Shown here: positions 23,329 through 38,300 of the stretch, in pieces
Layout of the letters: the number at the start of each line of letters is the position of its first letter
Position numbering within the stretch: position 1 is the stretch's first letter
Origin: Maniola hyperantus
Taxonomy: Eukaryota; Arthropoda; Insecta; Lepidoptera; Nymphalidae
Direction of reading: 5' to 3'
Assembly: GCF_902806685.2 (NCBI RefSeq)
Contig: NC_048563.1
Location: 2,356,001 to 2,420,000 of the forward strand
Length of the DNA stretch: 64,000 nucleotides
The notes under the pieces: model-generated
Databases searched by the model: none
Told to the model about the DNA's origin: nothing
The model's input: the letters and a program-made list of their open reading frames with translations, nothing else
Position numbers and translations under genes: made by a program

Positions 23329-26300
23329 CAAAGTGATCCTATAAGGGTTCCGTTTTTCCTTTTGAGGTACGGAACCCTAAAAATAGAGTTCAGTACGAAA
23401 ATTGTAATAAGCTACCCGTGCGAAGCCGGGGCGGGTCGCTAGTATATCATAAGCTGGTCAGACCGAGGTACCTGTCACAACGTCTAAGATGTGTATGTGA
23501 CGTTTTATCGGTTTCAACGACAGAGACGAAATCGCTATATCTTTCTAAAGGTCGATGTACAATATTTCCTGCCGGGTACTGTATGTGATTTATACTTTAC
23601 AAATAGTATAGATCTTACCTAAACTCTCGACCATCCCGATTACTTCTCCTCACAGGAGCAAAGTCGACTTTCTTATCAGTATACACTCTAGTAACCATTC
23701 GCAATGCATCCTTACTACCATTTACGTTTACATGTTCAACTGTTTTGTCTGTTTCAACAAAACTTTCTGTAAATGCATTATTTGTGTTTGTTACTAGACT
23801 TCCATTTGTTTTTTCTAAAACATTATTTGCGTTATCTGATAAAATAGTTGTATCATCTTCTCTTTTGTTTCTTATTTTAGCAGCGTTTATTTTTTCAGTA
23901 TTATTAACGGTTAGATCTGTGAGCTTTGGTGTTTCAGCCTTTCGTTTTCTTTCCTTATCCATTGCCGTAATAGATTCCTTACTATTATTACCAATAGGTG
24001 TAAAACTATCGATTGTTTCAATCGAAACATTGTTTAGTTCTGTTTCGTTTGATATTTTAGTGTCTCTTTTTCTTCTACTTGAATAATCAACAATATTACC
24101 AAAACTATCATGTATTTTAAACTTAATATTAATTATATCATCTTTATAATTTCGTTTTTCAACATCTCTCTTCCTTCTTGTAGTATTAATGGCTTCCTGA
24201 GTACTATTATCAGATCTTAACCAATGAACGTACTTCACGTTTTTACCATTACCTTTATTTTTAGTAGATTGTCTTATAAAAGGTCTGTGTTTAGTCGAAT
24301 GCTGTACGAGCCCTGATTTAGTTGACTTGTAACTTTTAGGGCATCTATTGTTTGAGCCCCATCCACAATATTTGGACCTTTGAAACAGCTCCAAAGAATT
24401 TGTAGTATCACAGAATACAGTTAAATTCGCTTTTGCATTATTTACTACTGCTTTAACATGGTGAATTACTACTTCTATAATCTTTATAATATCATAAGAT
24501 ACGTCACTTTTATCATTTGATATATGTTGAGTTTCTGATACATTAGTATCTGATTTTCTGGTAGTGATATTTGTATTATTGCAAATATTAACTCTTTCAT
24601 TTTCTAATGCAGCAGCGGTAATTTTGTGTACTTGTTCAATTAAATCTTGTACTTCTTCATCAAAATTAAGTTCTTTTATATTATCTGTGGTTTCGTCTGT
24701 AAGATTGTTCTCAGGCGGTGGACTAATATCGCGATTAATTCTCAAATTTTGTTTTTTAAACTTAATATTAGTTGCATCATCTTTATATTTTAGTTTTTCA
24801 ACATCTCTCTTCCTTCTAGTAGCATTAATGGCTTCCTGAGTACTATTATCAGACCTTAACCAGTGATCGTACTTTACGTTTTTACCATTACCTCCATGTT
24901 TAGTAGATTGTCTTATAAAAGGTCTGTGTTTAGTGGAATGCTGTACGAGCCCTGATTTAGTTGACTTGTAACTTTTAGGGCACCTATTGTTTGATCCCCA
25001 TCCACAATATTTGGACCTTTGAAACAGCTCCAAAGAATTTGTAGCATCACAGAATACAGTTAAATTCGCTTTTGCATTATTTACTACTGCTTTAACATAG
25101 TGAATTACTACTTCTATAATCTTTATAATATCATTAGTTACGACACTTTTATCATTTGATATATGTTGAGTTTCTGATACATTAGTATCTGATTTTCTGG
25201 TAGTGATATTTGTATTATTGCAAATATTAACTCTTTCATTTTCTAATGCAGCAGCGGTAATTTTGTGTACTTGTTCAATTAAATCTTGTACTTCTTCATC
25301 AATATTAAGATCTTTTATATTATCTGTGATGTCGTCTGTAAGATTGTTCTCAGGCGGTGGACTAATAGCGCGATTGATTCTCAAATTTTGTACTATATCC
25401 AAATCGATTTTTAATTCACGTTTTCTTCTAACACTTGGGTACTTTTTGCAAATATCTATTTTGGCTTGGCGGTCTCTTTTTTGACATTCGGGGCCGTAAA
25501 TAATTTCTATTTTTCTGAGGTCTGTTTTTGATAATCCTATTCTAGACTGCTGAGTTTGTTTATTCTGAAAAAATAGGACAGGTTTAGAGCTAAGCTTATA
25601 TATTTTAGTCTTGTGTACAGTACCTACCTCAGATAATTTTAAATGACTTTAAAATATATAGTCCGTACAAACTTACTTCTCACGTGCCATTTTAACTCTA
25701 TGGGTCAACTATCATGTCAAAGGTGCTTTAAATTAAGGACTAAAACCGTACTTTTGACATGATCATTGACATATAAAGTTAAAATGGCGCGTGATATATC
25801 ATTTTGAACGCATTATACCTAAGCTAAGTAACTCTTATATCTATTGTGTGAAAAAAAATGATGAGTAGATTTTCACGAAATCTGTTAAATTAGTTCTATG
25901 TTATAATTAGGCATCAATAGTAAAGTAAGCGTACAGTACGGTGTTCCGGGAGTCTATGGTACGATGGTTGTACGGATTTCCACACGCCACGATCTTGCAC
26001 CGCCTGAATCCAGCGGCTCCCTGCGACTCGTCTGATATCGTCCGTCCACCTAGTGGGGGGGGGGGGTCTTCCAACACTATATCTTCCGGTGCGAGGTTGC
26101 CATTCCAGCACCTTGGTACCCCAACGTGTATTGGTTTTACGAACTATGTGCCCTGCCCTTTGCCACTTCAGCTTCGCAACCCGTTGAGCTATGTCGGTTA
26201 CTCTGGTTCTCCTACGGATCTCCACATTTCTGATTTGATCACGTAGAGAAACTCGAAGCATAGCTCTCTCCATTACCTAGTATAAGCAGAAAAGCATCCT

Positions 26301-29300
26301 TTCCTATATCTATAAGGTAGCTTTATTGACTAAAGTGTAATCGCTCGAGGCGTAACGTACTAAATGTTTGTTATCGTTATTTTGGAGGCACTGATTCTAA
26401 CACATAATAAACCAAACACTGTGGCTAATTCCGTTGTACACGAACTCTAAACTAAACTAAAATGGCACGTCTAAATCTATTGCTATCCCTTTCATAATGT
26501 TGCTTGCGGAAAAGGATAGCACTAGATTTAGACCCGATAATTTAGTTTAGTTTAGAGATTGTGTCACAGAACACATTGGATTGTGTACAAGAGAATCGGC
26601 CCCAATGTTCAAGTTTACATAACACTAGGACCACCGTAGATTGCTCCAACCTAGCTGCCTCCTACATCAGCTTTGCAGTGTCGTGAGTATAATGTTTTTT
26701 TCGTACCACTTGCTCAAAAAAGTGACATTCAATGCCACAGAAAGCGAACATAACAATAGTCATTTTTAATCTGTTAAAAACAGGGAAAGAAATTAATTGT
26801 ACTGAATGATGTGAGTATGTATGAGCTTGATGCCTTTGCTTTTCCGACAAAAAAATATTTGCCTAGGAATTTACCGCGTTTTTGTTTTCTTCAAATACAA
26901 ACGTTAAGTTTATTTTAATTTATTTTTTATAAATAAGTTAATGTTCTAAAAATACGTTTAATAAATGCTTATCTCATATTACTTATTATTGTGTTAATTT
27001 TTTCGCAAATGGTACGAAAAGTAGAGTATTTTTCTCGGTGATAAAGCCGTCTTAGTCTTGGGTGAACTTAAATCGTCACCCGCGACAGAAGACACTGCTT
27101 TATCCCCTTGGTTAATAATCAGCCACTTTCCCTACCTACCTTGAATATGAAGCTCCTGTGTCCATTTTTGCTATAATCTCGTTCCCCAAAATGCATGACG
27201 CTGTTCACGTCATACGGTAAGCTCCTCAGCTCCTGAGGTAGGATCTTCTCCTTCGTGAAGAATGGGATGAAACCTATGCGACAAAATAATAAATTGAAAT
27301 CCATATTCTTATCTATAAATATAAAAATGAATCACCAAATGTGTTGGTCATCGCAAATCTCGAGAACCGCTGAACCGATTTCGCTAATTCTTTTCAAAGT
27401 AAAAATGATTTATTCAAAATAGGTAATAAATAACTCTTTGTGATGGTCAGATGTTGGATTTCTAAGATATAGTGGTGATAATTATTACGCAAACTTAAAA
27501 CTAAAGCTACGAGAGTTCCAAACGCGCCCAGGTCTGAGATATTCCTTGAAGTAAGTACAAGGATGGTTCTTACGGAGAGAAAAATTTAAAAAATTTGAAT
27601 CGACTGTTAGGCGGAACGAAGTTCGCCAGGGCAGCTAGTTCTTAAATATATTAAAGGAAAAGGTGACTGACCGAGTAATTGAATGATCTATCAACGTACA
27701 GCTCAAACTACTGGATTGATCGGGCTAAAATTTGGCATGCAGATAGCTATTACGACGTAGGCATCCGCTAAGAAAGCATTTTTGAAAACTCAACCCCTAA
27801 AGGGTCGAAATAGGGGTTTGAAATTTATGTACTCCACGCGGACGAAGTAAAAAGATGACGCGTAAATTGACGATGTAAAAAGAAAAGGTCACTGGACCTT
27901 TTTGTTTTACATGTAAGTATATAATAATAATCATCTTTATTTCAGATATTACATCCATTTTGTTAGTAATAAAATTAATTGCTAATGACTATGTTAGTAA
28001 GTAGGCTCTTTTATGAACCATTTTATTTGTCTATGAATCTACCACCCGTGAGACACTGAGAGTGCATGTGCAAACCAACCCAGTGTCTCATAAATGGGTT
28101 ATCTAGTTTTTCAGGTAGATATTTAGATTATTTATTAGTACATCCTGCACCTAATTATCTACCATTATAACAATATAATTGATACCTGTTATCACCATCA
28201 ATTTCAAAGATGTGCAAAGTCTTAACAAATAAAAGATAGCATTATCTTAAGACTTAATCGATTACGAAGACCTCAATCTTACCTCAATAATATCAATCAC
28301 AAAATTAATATTAATATTAAATTAATATTAATATTAAATTAATATTAATATTAAATTAATATTAATTTATTAAAAAAAAATATAGGTACCTAAGTACATA
28401 TAGTACTTGACAGGTCGAGATGGCAATCGGGGTATGGGGCGGGGGGACGCCCCGCACACCCGCACGTCACCCGCGCTCTCCCGCACCGGGTTAGCGTGAG
28501 GGCTGTGCGGGTGTGCGGGGCGTTCCCTCCCCGATGGCCATCTCAACCTGTCGCGCACTAGGTATACTTACCTACTCATTACATAAATTATAAAAACCGG
28601 TTAGGTACGAGTCGGACTCGCACATGAGGTTCCGTACCATCGTACAAAAAGTATCATTTTTTCATGGCGGCCATTTTGAAATTTCTATTATTTAATTGTT
28701 GTTATAGAGGCAATCGAAATGCACAATCTAAATATATAAAAGGAAAAGGGGACTGACTGACTGATCTATAAACGCAAGGCTCAAACTACTGGACGGATAG
28801 GGCTGAAATTTGGCATGTAGGTAGCTATTATGGCGTAGGCATCCGCTAAGACAGGATTTTTGAAAATTCAACCCCTAAGGGGGTGAAATAGGGGTTTGAA
28901 ATTTGTGTAGTCCACGCGGACAAGACAAAGTCGCGGGCATAAGCTAGTCTGCGACAATTTCGACTCACTTCCTATGCCTATCTACCTCTACGGTTCATGA
29001 GATACAGCCCGCTGACAGACAGACAGACCGGACGCCGCGGCGGCAGACGGACAGCGTAAGCTTAGTAGTAGGGTCCCGTTGGCAGCCTTTCGGGTACGGA
29101 ACCCTAAATCTATCTCAACGGTTATATTTACTCTGATACACACACTTATTTTTAACGCCCTAGGAAAAAAGTTAACAAAAAAAAGATTTTAACTTCAAAA
29201 CTCCTTTATTAATATACATAATACAAAATATAAAATAATTATCAACTAAGTATAATAATAATATTATTTTAGTGCAACAAAATTTTTACGAGACCTTTCA

Positions 29301-32300
29301 CCGCGGTTAATTGACTCATCTGGTGACAGAAGGGCTGGCTCATTTTTTGCACAAAGGATCAGCCTGGCTGTTCAGCGCGAACATACAGATATCCTTGGCA
29401 TCATTCAAAATTCAAATACAAATCATACCCGCCGGCGTGCAATGGTGCCAATACTGACTGTTTTTTGCGCTGGACAACCAAGCCAAAAATACTAGCCTTT
29501 CTATCACCAGATGAGGCTGAAAGTCTCGTAAAAAGTTTTCAACACTAAGGCTGAGATCTATAGAGCGCACTCTGCCTTAGCTTAGATTGAAGACAGAAAT
29601 AAAACGAGACAGATGTATATATCTTACATAAATCTGTCTCGTTTTAACTCAACCTTAAGTCTGAGCAAAGCCAACGTGCGCTCTATAGATCTCAGCCTAA
29701 GACTCCATAACTCCATCCCCATAACAAATTTTTAGCTTAAGCAAATTAGTTTTAGCGTTTAAACTATCGTGAGTGATTTCCATTTTATATATAATATCTG
29801 TCACGGCTTTACTCACGTGTTTAGTCGACGCTAGCCCGACTAACCCAACCGGGGTCCTTTTTCAAGGGAGTCAGTTCGCGCACGCGTCGCGGTTGTGACC
29901 CCGGATGGGTTTGAAACTAGTCGGGCTAACGTCGACTAAACACGTGTGTAAAGCCATGACAGATATTAATATATAGGTAAGCAAATTAGCTTTAAACTCA
30001 CAACATAACTTTATGCAAATGACACAACGAAAGAATCGGAACCGCAGTTGGTTCTTCGGGAGGCATGCCAGCGGAACCAGCAATGTCTAGATGAGTGTAC
30101 TTAATATTCTTGTCCTCTAACCCTCCTACTTTAATCAAAAACCCAGCAGCGAGCTGATGGTTTCGGTACTTAGTATCACAACATACTTGAACCAAGTCGT
30201 CTCCCTTACATTTACCATTGTTAACCGCAAGGTCCTCCGCTCTAACAGTAGACACTTCAAAACCTTCTCCAATCCTAGAACCACTGAATTGGAGTCGTCC
30301 AGAATGATTGGTTGCTTTCGCACTATGATTATCCATCGCAGCAGTATAGTTACCATAACACGCTCTAGCATGTCCTGTTAATGTCGCAATCGTATAAATA
30401 TGTGGGTTTAATTCCTTCCCAGCCAATTCAGACAGCTTGAAAACTGAATCCGCCATCGCGAATCTACCTTCCGCATCAGTATTAGTAACTCGTACAAATT
30501 TCCCGCTTTTAGAAATCAACAATTCATCAGCAACATACGACTCTTCTCCAATAGAATTTCTTGTTAGACATAGTACACCAATAACTTTTAAATGGGGCGG
30601 TTTTAAAATTGCGCAGGCCTTTAGAAACCCGGCTACAGCTGCAGCGCCACTTTTGTCTCTAGACATGCCAGCCATTTTACCAGAAATCTTAACATCTGCG
30701 CCACCAGTGTCATAAGTCACACCTTTGCCTACTAAAAGCAAAGTTTCTGTTACTCGAGTCGGATTAGAGCTATTGTACTCTATTTCAACAACTCTAGCCT
30801 TGTGTCTGTCTACTCTATTAGACGCTCTAGACACAGCAGCTAACAAGGGATAATTTTCAGCAATAAACTCTTCATCATCTATAACATTAACCGTTATATT
30901 ACTCTCACCATCAAACGAGTTTTTCACAAACTCAACAATCTTAGGAGGTGCCATTCTTTCAGGATCGCCTCCAGCGATGTCTCTGGCAAAGATTCTAGAT
31001 CTTTCCAAAGCAATCGCGTTTCTAACGATTTTTTCAAACGCCTCTTTATGTTTTTCTTCCGCGTGTAATCCTATTCTGATAAAATTCTTGGAATCTTGTC
31101 TCTCCCTTATTTGTAATGCTACATAAAATGCTTCAAGTCCTCCAAGGATGCATACAAGTTGTCCGTCGGGGAAATCCACAATGTTTTCGACGATTAAAAG
31201 AGGTTTCTTCATGCCAGCATCTAGAGCTCTTAACATACCTTTCTTAGCTGCTTCTTTGACCACAGTAACATCATGGTACGGCGTTATTTTCCCCGTCGGA
31301 GAAAGCACCAGTCTTCCACCGGATACATAATCACAATTCCATACTGTGGCGACTTTATGTATATGTTTATCAACCAAAGCAATTTTGTCAATAAAACTGC
31401 TGATATGTCTTGGCTGACGTATGTTCATTTCTTGTGGATATAAAATGAGAATAACTCCATCATAATCGGGAGATTGGAGATTTGTTTCTATGAATATGTT
31501 TTCGTATAACTTGAAGTCTTGAGCCATGTTGTTTGGGCGGGGTTTGATAAGCGACTGAGATGTAATGTACGCAAAGTCGATTAAACATTCGACTGTTGAT
31601 AATAGACCAAGAGCCCGTAGGAAATTCTTAAGAGGTGCTTGATTACCTGCGAAAGTTTTTATAGTATTTCTTCTGTGTTGCCTATTTATGACTAATCTGC
31701 GTTTATGGCACATTAAACTTGCCAGCTGGTCTGTGGAGTCTCACATATGTGAAATAAGGGTCGCCTTCATCATGTACCAGTTGTCATCTTAACTATTTTC
31801 GATCTACTTAATCGAAAAAAATTGTAGAGTGAATATCATAATCACAACTACTGTGATCCGACTAGCAAGTTTTTTTGCACGGCTTTATTTTTATTCAGAT
31901 ACTAGTTTAACTTTTAACTGCAATTTCGTCTGGTGATGATTCAGTCTAAGTTGGAAGGGAATTTTTTCTTGGCTGACGTGAAACGATTTGACTTAAAAGA
32001 TAAACAAGACTACTTATTTATATATTTATAGTCTACGGAAACCTTTCCCATTCTGAAACCCGCTGCTACAATGTATTGTTGCAACAAGAATGCCATGAAT
32101 TCAGCCAATCACAACGATTGCGATTCTAATAATGATTGATGCAGGTTTCCCGCAATCCAGCAGCTGTACTCAGAAGTGGGTTGGTAATCTGTTGATCATG
32201 ATGATGATGAAAAGGAAAAACAGATTGTTCACATGTAATGAACAACTTTATAAACTACTAGCTGATGCCCGTGACTTCATCCGCGTGGATTTACGTTTGT

Positions 32301-35300
32301 CAAAATTCCGCGGGAACTTTTTGAGTCTTCCGGGATAAAAAGTAGCTTATTTGTGATTATCTATCTCCATTTCTTTCAGCCAAATCCGTCCAGTAGTTTT
32401 TGCGTGATTGATTAACAAATATTCAAGCATCCACACTTTCACATTTATAATATTATTAGGATTACGGTTTATCAAGCACCTCATCCAAATTACCCGTCAG
32501 TTCTCGCGCTATGATGTAAAGAATTAAGTAATTACGTATTGTTTTAACTGTATTGCTGTATTTTTAGCTTATCAATTACTTACGTATTTGTTTTGTTATC
32601 TGATAGAGGTGTTGATATGCCACGTTATGTAGCTATCGGTTGCAAGACGAAGCGATAGAATGGTAGCATTATTACTGCAATATTACACACCATCATCATG
32701 CTCTACCCATCACCGGCTCACTACAGAGCACGGGTCTCCTCTCAGAGTGAGAAGGGTTTTGGCCATAGTCTACCACGCTGGCCATGTGCGGATTGGTAGA
32801 GTTCACACACCTTTGAGAATATTATGGAGAACTCTTATTCATGCAGGTTTCCTCACGATGTTTTCCTTCACCGTAAAGCAAGTGATATTTAATTTCTTAA
32901 AACGCACATAACTCCGAAAAGTTAAAGTGCGTGCCCGGGCTTCGTTGTAAGTGATAAGGGGGTGAAATTTGGGGTTGAAATTTGTGCAGTCCTCGCGGAC
33001 GAAGTCGCGAGCATAAGCTAGTAATTCATATCATGGTTTCACGCTCGACTTAGAGCGACCATGGAGGGCACTCTTAAGGACCAAAGTAAAAAGGCACCCT
33101 TACACATTTGCCCAGTCTGTCTGTTCGTCCGAACTATCACAGTTATTTTGAAAGAAAGAAAGAAAATGCATTGATTTGTTGTTGGTGTCACAGATAAATA
33201 ATGTGAGCAATAAGGCCGCCTTTGCATACAATTATTTTTAGTTTTAGTTTCTGTAATAGTTATGAAATATTTTTTGTGTGCAATAAAGTATTTCTATCTA
33301 TCTATCTATCTATAAAAACAAAGTACAAATGTAACATTTTCATCTCTGACACCACCCCACATGGGTGTAGTACAGGCTACAGCTTAGCGTAATGGTTCTT
33401 CTCGGTAGGAAAGGCATTCCGAACCAGTGGTAGATGCATCCGACTATTCGAAAGTACTTGTAAAAGTTTATTTGAATAAAAAAGATTTTTATTTTTACAA
33501 TGTCTTGCATCATATACACATACGCATATACACATTACACACGCCATGTGAATTTTTATTTTATTCTATTTTATTTTACTTATTTATCTTATTTTATTGT
33601 TTAATTTAGATTTTATTATTAAGTAATAGTTAGATACTCAATAATTGTATTGTAAATTAAAAAAGCTTATGTAACAGGGAAGGCACTGGCTCCCATGACA
33701 CAGTTTATACTTCTTTGGGAGCCAGTGGTCAGTCTTATGTGTCAAATCTTTTTTGCAAATAAAGATATATTTATTATTATTATTATATATGATTTTCAGC
33801 TATGACCCGGGTGACGCCACAGTTACAGCCGTAAATTATAATAATTAATATAACACATAGATTTAAATTACATGTTAATCTTTAAATTAAATTAAATTAA
33901 ATTAAATTAAAGTTCTAAAAGAAGCAGTAAGTAGGTATACTTATATAAGTTTTGTGTATTGTATTGTTATTTATTTCGTAAATAGGTATTTATTTAAGAC
34001 GTAGTCTGTTAAACAGTTTAGCCAAGTTTAATGAACTTTTTATCTTAACTAAATTGTATTTATTTGTACATAATTCTTGATAGGCTCTTGGACTGTAATC
34101 TAAATATATAAAAGGAAAAGGTGACTGACTGACTGACTGACTGATTGATCTATCAACGCACAGCTCAAACTACTGGACGGATCGGGCTGAAATTTGGCAT
34201 GCAGATAGCTATTATGATGTAGGCATCCGCAAAGAAAGGATTTCTGAAAATTCAACCCCTAAGGGGTCGAAATAGGGGTTTGAAATTTGTGTAGTCCACG
34301 CGGACGAAGTCGCGAGCATAAGCTAGTAATAAAATAAAGTGATTCTTAGGGTTACGTACCTCAAAAGGAAAAACGGAACCCTTATAGGATCACTTTGTTG
34401 TCTGTCTGTCTGTCAAGAAACCTACAGGGTACTTCGCGTTGACCTAGAATCATGAAATTTGGCAGGTAGGTAGATCTTATAGCTGACATTTGGGGAAAAA
34501 TCTGAAAACCGTGAATTTAGGGTTAGATCACACAAAAAAAATTTAATTGTGGTCATGAACTAATAAATTAGTATTTTCAATTTTCAAACTAAGATTTTTA
34601 TTTATTTTTATGCATCATAGTTTTTGAATTATCGTGCAAAATCTCGAAAAAATACGACTGTAGTACGGAACCCTCGTTGCGCGAGTCTGACTCGCACTTG
34701 GCCGGTTTTTTATTTATTTTTGTCTGACGTGTGTGAAGTCTGCCAATCCGCACTTGGCCCGCGTGGTATACTATGGCAAAAACCCTTCTCACTCTGAGAG
34801 GAGAACCGTTCTCAGTAGTGAGCCGGCGATAGGTTGATCATGATGATGATGATAAATAGAATAGAATACATTTTTATTCAAGTAGACTTATTACAAGTTC
34901 TTTTGAATCGTTAACTAGTTTTTTTTTTCTTTCTTTCCTCTCCAACTAAGCGTCAGGCTTGTGCTAGGAGTAGGTACGACAATAGTGCAACGGGCGGGGT
35001 TTGAACCGTCGACCTTTCGGTTTTCAGTCCACTCCTTTACCTGTTGAGCTATTGAGGCTTTACGTTTAATTTACCACTGGTTCGGAATGCCTTTCCTACC
35101 GAGAAGAACCAGCAAGAAACTCTGCGGTTGCTCTTTTCAAGTGATGACTCACCCTGTTCGATATTTTCGAACTGCACGTCGATGTAGAGGTCTCGTATCG
35201 CGCGATTGTGCTCGAAGGGGAAACCTAGCGCCTTCATGATGGCCGTCTCCAGCTGAGGACTGCGCAGACACGAGTAGCCCACGGTTATCCTCTACAAACA

Positions 35301-38300
35301 GATGATTTATATATTACTAGCTGACCCGCCCCGGCTTCGCTCGGATGGAATTTAGAAAATCGAGGTGGGGGTTAAATTTCCAAAAATCCTGAAACACATA
35401 TTTCTTCACTTGTTGCCGAAAACCCAAATATCAATTTTCATGCAAATAACTTGAAAAACGACGGAGTTTCATACAAACTTTCATCCGCTAGGTAGTATAC
35501 CTAATTTCCAAAAATCATGAAAATATACGTATTTTTTTTATTTTTAACCGAAAGCTTAAATACCAATTTTCATCGATGTAACTTCAAAAATGACGGACTT
35601 TCATACAAACTTCCATCCCCCATTTAACCCACTGGGGTGGAATTTCAAATAATCCTTTCTTAGTGGATACCTACTCTTTACAAAGAACACACCCTCCGAA
35701 TTTCATGCCTTTAGGACCAGCGGTTTAGGCTGTGCGTTGATATATTATATGTCAGTCAGTCAGTCAGGACTTTGAATTTTATATAAGTATATAGACTAGC
35801 AGTTGCCCGCGACTTCGTCCGCGTAGAATTTCTGGTTTCTCATGAGATCTGAAATTTTCCCGCTGCAAAAGGCCTCACTTACCTACTCACTCAGCCTCAC
35901 CTTAAGGCACGGAACCCAGAATACCTAAATGCCAATTTTCATATCTCTAACTTCAAAAACATAGGATTTTCATATAAATTTTCAACTTCCATTTTACCCC
36001 CGTAGAGGGGAGGGGGGGGGGATTTAGTTAGATCCTTTCTTATCTGATACCTTCCCCCTAGAAAGAACCTACGTTTCAAATTTGAAGTAACAATAATAAT
36101 AGTTAAAAGTTATAAAACTTTTCTATAAAAACTTACCCCCCCTATTGTACCACCCTTAAGGGGAGAATTTCCCAAATTAACTTATACAGATTTTTATTAT
36201 TTTTAAGCTAATAACCTAAATGTCGATTTTCACGTCTCTAACTTTAAAAACAGGACTTTCATACTACCTTCCAACCCCCATTTCACCCCCTTAGGGGAGG
36301 ATTTTATCAAAACCGTTTCTTAGCTGACACCTACGTCCTAGAAAGAACCTACCTTCCAAATTTAAAGTTTGTAGGCTTAATACTTAATAGTTTCTGAGAT
36401 TTCGTTATTAGTCAGTGAGTGAGTGGTATTTCGCTTTTATAAATTTAGATTACTTCGTATGGACAGGGTTATTGAATAAACAAAATGGCACCGACTCATT
36501 GGTGCTTATGCACCAATGCAACCTCAGTGACGTCTGGAATCCAAACGGGTCGTTCATTAAATCATTAGTTCTTATCTAAGAGGTGGCGCTGATTTATTTT
36601 TTGGTTGGTTGGTTTCCAAACTGTGAAAATTTTTGTTCGCTTGACCATATCTAGTCATTTATATCGATGTCCACAAACAGATACTTTATTTTCAAGTGCT
36701 ATTTAGACAATTGGGTAAGTATTTGAGTATTTGAATTTTTTTTTCGCGATTTTTAGCGTTCCGTACCTCAAAATGAAAAACGGAACCCTTATAGGATCAC
36801 TTTGTTGTCTGTCTGTCGGTCTATCAAGAAACCTACAGAGTACTTCCCGTTGGCCTAGATGCCTAGAATCATGAAATTTGGCAGGTAGGTAGGTCTTATA
36901 GCAGACATTCGGGGAAAAATCTGGAAACCATGAATTTGTGGTTACATCACACCAAAAAAAATTAAATTGCGGTCATGAACTAAAAATTCGTATTTTCAAT
37001 TTTCGTAGTAAGATAACTATATCAAGTGGGGTACCTTTCATATGAAAGGGCTTCACTTGTGCATTCTAAAACAGATTTTTATTTATTTTTATGCATAATA
37101 GTTTTTGAATTATAGTGCAAAATGTCGATAAAATACGACTGTAGTACGGAACCCTCGTTGCGCGAGCCTGACTCGCACTTGGCCGGTTTTTTTTTGTGGT
37201 ATCATATCACTGATCATCAGTACTATCACCTTTCTTCGTTTATGCCAGCGTTCTGGTTACACCCTGTAGGTATATCACTTACATGCGGCTCCTCCATAGC
37301 GTGTCCTTCCATGTGAAGCACACATTGTCTGACTCCACGCTGGTTCTCAAACACCATCACATGCTGGCTGGGCTGCGGCTCCACCATCACAGGATTGAAC
37401 TGAAGACAGGTCTGCGACGCGAAGACGGAGAGAGTCGACAGGATGGTTAGCGATTGCTCTTTATCTGATAATTAAGACATATCAAAAACTAAAGAAACAG
37501 AGGGGTGATAGTGATAGCCTAGTGTTTAAGGCGTTGGCCTTCTATTCGGAAGGTCGAGGGTTCGATCCTGATTCCTGAGCACACACCTCTACCTTTGTGG
37601 AGCTACTTATATGCGTTTAAACAAGTAAATATCACTTGCTTTAACGGTGAAGGAAAACATCGCGAGGACACCTGGATGCCTGAGAGTTCTCCATAATGTT
37701 CTTTAAGGTGTGTGAAGTCTGCCAATCTACAATTGGCGTGGTTGCCCAAACCCCTTCTCATTAAGAGAGCAGAAATTGAGATGATTGATGTATGATGAAA
37801 TTAAAAACTATGCTTACCAAAACGTGTTACGGTGTTGTGCTTACCAAATAAGATTCGAAATGAGGAGATCCGCAGGACAACCAAGGTCACTGATATATAG
37901 CCCAAACTTATTAGCAAGCTGAAGTGGTAGTGGGCAGGTTATGCCTGTCGTAGAGCCGTTGGAGCCGGAAAGTCCTTAGTGGAGACCGCTTTTAAGCAAG
38001 CGTAGTGTGGGACGCCTTCCAGCACGATGGACCAACGATATAAAGAGACTGGGGGGAAGTGGCTGGAAGGCTGAGGACCGGGTGTGGTGGCGCTCTTTAG
38101 GAAAGGCCTATGTCCAACAGTGGGCGTCCACAGGCTGATGATGATGCTTACCAAAATGTGTGGGATTCACGTAAAATGATATAGTTGCGTTTGGCCAGAA
38201 CACAAAATTTTCTCTTTCGAAAGTTGCAGTACCTGAGTAAATAAATACTTTATATAGAAAGTAGCAAGAAGATAGGTAATTAGTAAAGATTTGAATACGC

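Noticed and set aside
23745..24086. Plus-strand hydrophobic ORFs in 23745-25484
   Set aside because: Antisense shadows of the large pseudo-astacin exon.
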